9,691 nucleotides of DNA from Betaproteobacteria bacterium (lineage in GTDB: Bacteria; Pseudomonadota; Gammaproteobacteria; Burkholderiales; Burkholderiaceae): positions 1-9,691 of the forward strand of contig CANIMS010000041.1 in NCBI GenBank assembly GCA_947468785.1, read 5' to 3'. A program made the position numbers and the translations under genes. Shown in pieces: positions 7,779 through 9,691 of the stretch. How positions within the stretch are numbered: position 1 is the first letter of the stretch; each line of letters begins with the position of its first letter. Below the pieces are notes generated by a model that worked only from the letters and a program-made list of their open reading frames with translations, ran no database searches and was not told the origin of the DNA.

Positions 7779-8102
7779 ATGGCCTCTTCAATTAGTAAAA
7801 AAATGACTACAAAGCCATTAACCCATAAACAAATGGTAGGCAAGATGTTGAAGAATGCAACAGTGAAGGCTGAGGTAGATAAGCTCAATCGAGAAGAGTT
7901 TGCAATCTTGGATGAAATTTTGGCAGCGAGAAAAGCAGCCGGTTTATCCCAAGCTCAAATTGCGAAGCGTATGGGAACTCAGGCACCAGCTATCGCGAGG
8001 CTTGAGAGTGCTCTGGCTACTGGAAAGCACTCCCCCAGTCTTAGTACTCTTAGAAAATATGCTGCTGCTCTTGGAAAGAGAGTGGAGCTTCACTTGGTTT
8101 AA
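7779..8102 (+). CDS. XRE-family helix-turn-helix regulator, HigA-like antitoxin type, without a partner toxin
   Basis: A 107-residue protein with a single helix-turn-helix domain at about 44-100. The SQAQIAKRMG segment (57-66) supplies the first helix and turn, TQAPAIARLES (67-77) the recognition helix, and PSLSTLRKYAAALG (86-99) closes the fold. The short charged N-terminal arm (KMLKNATVKAEVDKL, 22-36) and the C-terminal strand KRVELHLV resemble antitoxins of HigBA/RelE-type pairs. No toxin-like frame lies on either side: glnE ends 40 bp upstream and recN converges 11 bp downstream. It may be a lone autoregulator, a remnant of a lost pair, or an antitoxin acting on a toxin elsewhere. The start is uncertain: ATG 7779 lies only 5 bp past the operator with at most a weak AGG, while in-frame ATGs at 7803 (M9) and 7833 (M19) also lack ribosome sites. 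A leaderless message from 7779 would explain this. Confidence 0.85.
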   Translation: MASSISKKMTTKPLTHKQMVGKMLKNATVKAEVDKLNREEFAILDEILAARKAAGLSQAQIAKRMGTQAPAIARLESALATGKHSPSLSTLRKYAAALGKRVELHLV

Positions 8103-8113
8103 TCTAGCGGCTT

Positions 8114-9691
8114 TTAACTCTGGCCCAGTAGCTCTCGAGCATGACGACGCGTAGTATCGGTAATTGTTGCGCCACCCAGCATGCGCGCAACCTCTTCAAC
8201 CCGCTCAGATCTACCCAGGGCTTGCACTTGAGAGACAGTTTTATCGGCGCTTTGTGATTTGCTGACTTTCAGATGATGGTTACCTTGGGCGGCTACTTGA
8301 GGCAAATGAGTGACGCACAAAATTTGATGTGACTGGCCAAGTTGATGCAATAACTTTCCAACCGTTTCAGCAACAGCGCCACCAATACCGGCATCTACTT
8401 CATCAAAGATCAGCGTGGGCGTAAACGAGGCTTTACTGGTAATGACGCTAATTGCTAGGCTAATTCGCGCTAACTCACCACCGGATGCTACTTTGACTAA
8501 GGAGCGAGGGGTGCTACCTGCATGACCAGCAACTAAAAACTCAATTTGTTCTAAACCATTCGAGCCGCCTTCATTGAGGGGGCTTAGAGCAATCTCGAGC
8601 TGACCTCCGGCCATCGAAAGATCTTGCATTGCTTCTGTCACTAACTTGCCCAGCTCAGTTGCTGCTTTGCTGCGTTTTTGAGAGAGTTGCTTAGCAATTT
8701 TTTGGTAAGCAGCCTCTTCAGCCTTGACCTTTTCGCGAATGGCTTCCATATTTTGTGAAGCTGTTAAGGCATCCAGGCGTTCTTGAGTGTCTATTAATAG
8801 TTTTGGCAATTCATCTACTTCAGTGCGGTATTTACGGGCTGCTCCATGGAGGGCTTGCATCCGCTCTTCTATTACTTCCAATCTTGCAGGATCTAAATCG
8901 ATCTTTTGTAAATAGCGGTTCAGACCATGGATGGCCTCATCTAGCTGTATTTGTGCAGAATCTAAGGCCTCACTAATATTTTGTAGGGCTGGATCATGCT
9001 CTGCTAAAGCACTAATGCTTCCGCAAGCTTTAGAAAGAATAGATTCAACTGAGTTATCGGTTTCGCTCAGTGTTTCAATGACTTCTTGGCAGCCCCCAAT
9101 GAGTTTTGCGCCATTTGCAAGTCTTGCGTGTTCACTTTGAATGCTGCTCCATTCTCCTTCTACTGGGGATAACTCGCTAAGCTCTTCTAACTGCCACTCT
9201 AGGCGCTCACGTTCACGCTCAATATCTTGTCCAGCATTTTCTGCTTGCTCTAATCTGCGACGAGAATCACTTAAGGTCTTGAAGATTTGCGCGACTTCAG
9301 ATGCAAGCGGTAGTAATCCTGCGTGACGATCGAGCAGTTCACGTTGCGCGCCACCTTTCAGCAAGAGTTGATGCGCATGTTGACCATGAATGTCTACTAG
9401 TTGATCGCCTGCTTCACGCAGCTGTGTAACGGTAGCGACACTACCGTTAATAAAGGCACGGCTTCGGCCATTACTATCAATAATCCGCTTTAGAAGTAAG
9501 CTTTGCCCTCCATCATCGAGGGGAAATCCTTGCCCATCTAACCACTGATTGAAGTGTTCAATTTGCTCGGGGTCTATTCTGAATAGAGCGGATATCTCAG
9601 CGCGGCTAGCGCCCTCTCTAATCTGACTACTATCAGCCCGTTCACCCAATACTAGACTGAGGGCATCTAGCAGAATGGACTTGCCTGCGCC
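8114..9691 (-). CDS. recN: DNA repair protein RecN (SMC-like ATPase), N-terminus cut by window edge
   Basis: The frame is open from the right edge to TAA at 8116-8114, giving 525 residues; complete RecN is about 550-560, so roughly 30 N-terminal residues are missing. The Walker A end GAGKS lies at the extreme edge (9691-9677). Two helical coiled-coil arms follow, at about 9310-9165 (rich in E, R, L) and 8900-8625. The ABC signature ASGGELARIS is at 8488-8459, Walker B LIFDEVDAGIGG near 8420-8385, and the switch histidine in VTHLPQVAAQG near 8316-8284 (CAT at 8308-8306). RecN is a cytosolic ATPase that gathers DNA ends at double-strand breaks and works with RecA (family knowledge). The true start and any LexA box lie outside. 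In related betaproteobacteria recN usually follows nadK and hrcA, which I would expect to the right. The 3' end converges on the XRE gene with no visible terminator. Confidence 0.97.
   Translation of the reverse strand, partial: GAGKSILLDALSLVLGERADSSQIREGASRAEISALFRIDPEQIEHFNQWLDGQGFPLDDGGQSLLLKRIIDSNGRSRAFINGSVATVTQLREAGDQLVDIHGQHAHQLLLKGGAQRELLDRHAGLLPLASEVAQIFKTLSDSRRRLEQAENAGQDIERERERLEWQLEELSELSPVEGEWSSIQSEHARLANGAKLIGGCQEVIETLSETDNSVESILSKACGSISALAEHDPALQNISEALDSAQIQLDEAIHGLNRYLQKIDLDPARLEVIEERMQALHGAARKYRTEVDELPKLLIDTQERLDALTASQNMEAIREKVKAEEAAYQKIAKQLSQKRSKAATELGKLVTEAMQDLSMAGGQLEIALSPLNEGGSNGLEQIEFLVAGHAGSTPRSLVKVASGGELARISLAISVITSKASFTPTLIFDEVDAGIGGAVAETVGKLLHQLGQSHQILCVTHLPQVAAQGNHHLKVSKSQSADKTVSQVQALGRSERVEEVARMLGGATITDTTRRHARELLGQS

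Noticed and set aside
8078..8096. AGTG...CACT inverted repeat near the end of the XRE gene as a terminator
   Set aside because: The stem is only 4 bp, with no T-run after it on either strand.
7900..8154. Plus-strand 84-residue frame overlapping the XRE gene, considered as a possible hidden toxin
   Set aside because: It is an out-of-frame shadow of the HTH coding sequence that runs into the recN 3' end; its Leu/Trp-rich product resembles no RelE/HigB-type toxin, and it has no start signal.

Overview
The window reads as an ordinary chromosomal core region of a betaproteobacterium. By eye the base composition is mid-40s % G+C and does not shift between genes. The gene set, the compact spacing and the protein sequences best fit the Burkholderiales, and Polynucleobacter or a close relative in particular. 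That genus call is inference from protein style and composition, not from a database match.

Layout, left to right. (1) Positions 1-742, minus strand: a nearly complete carbon-nitrogen hydrolase of the nitrilase superfamily, Nit1-like (deaminated-glutathione amidase type). Its C-terminus runs off the left edge. (2) Positions 739-4863, minus strand: a 1374-residue YhdP-type AsmA-like inner-membrane/periplasmic protein. Its stop codon overlaps the hydrolase start as ATGA, so the two form a translationally coupled pair. (3) Positions 4864-4942: a 79-bp divergent intergenic region. (4) Positions 4943-7738, plus strand: glnE, the complete two-headed glutamine synthetase adenylyltransferase/adenylyl-removase. 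(5) Positions 7739-7778: a 40-bp spacer holding a perfect 24-bp palindrome placed over a predicted promoter. (6) Positions 7779-8102, plus strand: a small XRE-type helix-turn-helix protein resembling HigA-class antitoxins, with no toxin gene beside it. (7) Positions 8114-9691, minus strand: recN, convergent with the regulator across 11 bp and missing only its first ~30 codons at the right edge.

Functionally these are separate housekeeping modules: envelope lipid transport (YhdP), metabolite repair (Nit1-like), nitrogen control (GlnE) and double-strand-break repair (RecN). The one accessory-looking element is the small regulator with its own operator, inserted between glnE and recN. A TTGCCG -35 box and a TATCAT -10 box 17 bp apart bracket the palindrome so that it fills the spacer and the -10. 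The predicted transcript would start at or next to the ATG, which suggests tight autorepression and possibly leaderless translation. I see no CRISPR array, tRNA, rRNA, insertion sequence or phage gene, no gene-free stretch over 300 bases, and no convincing new multi-gene system.
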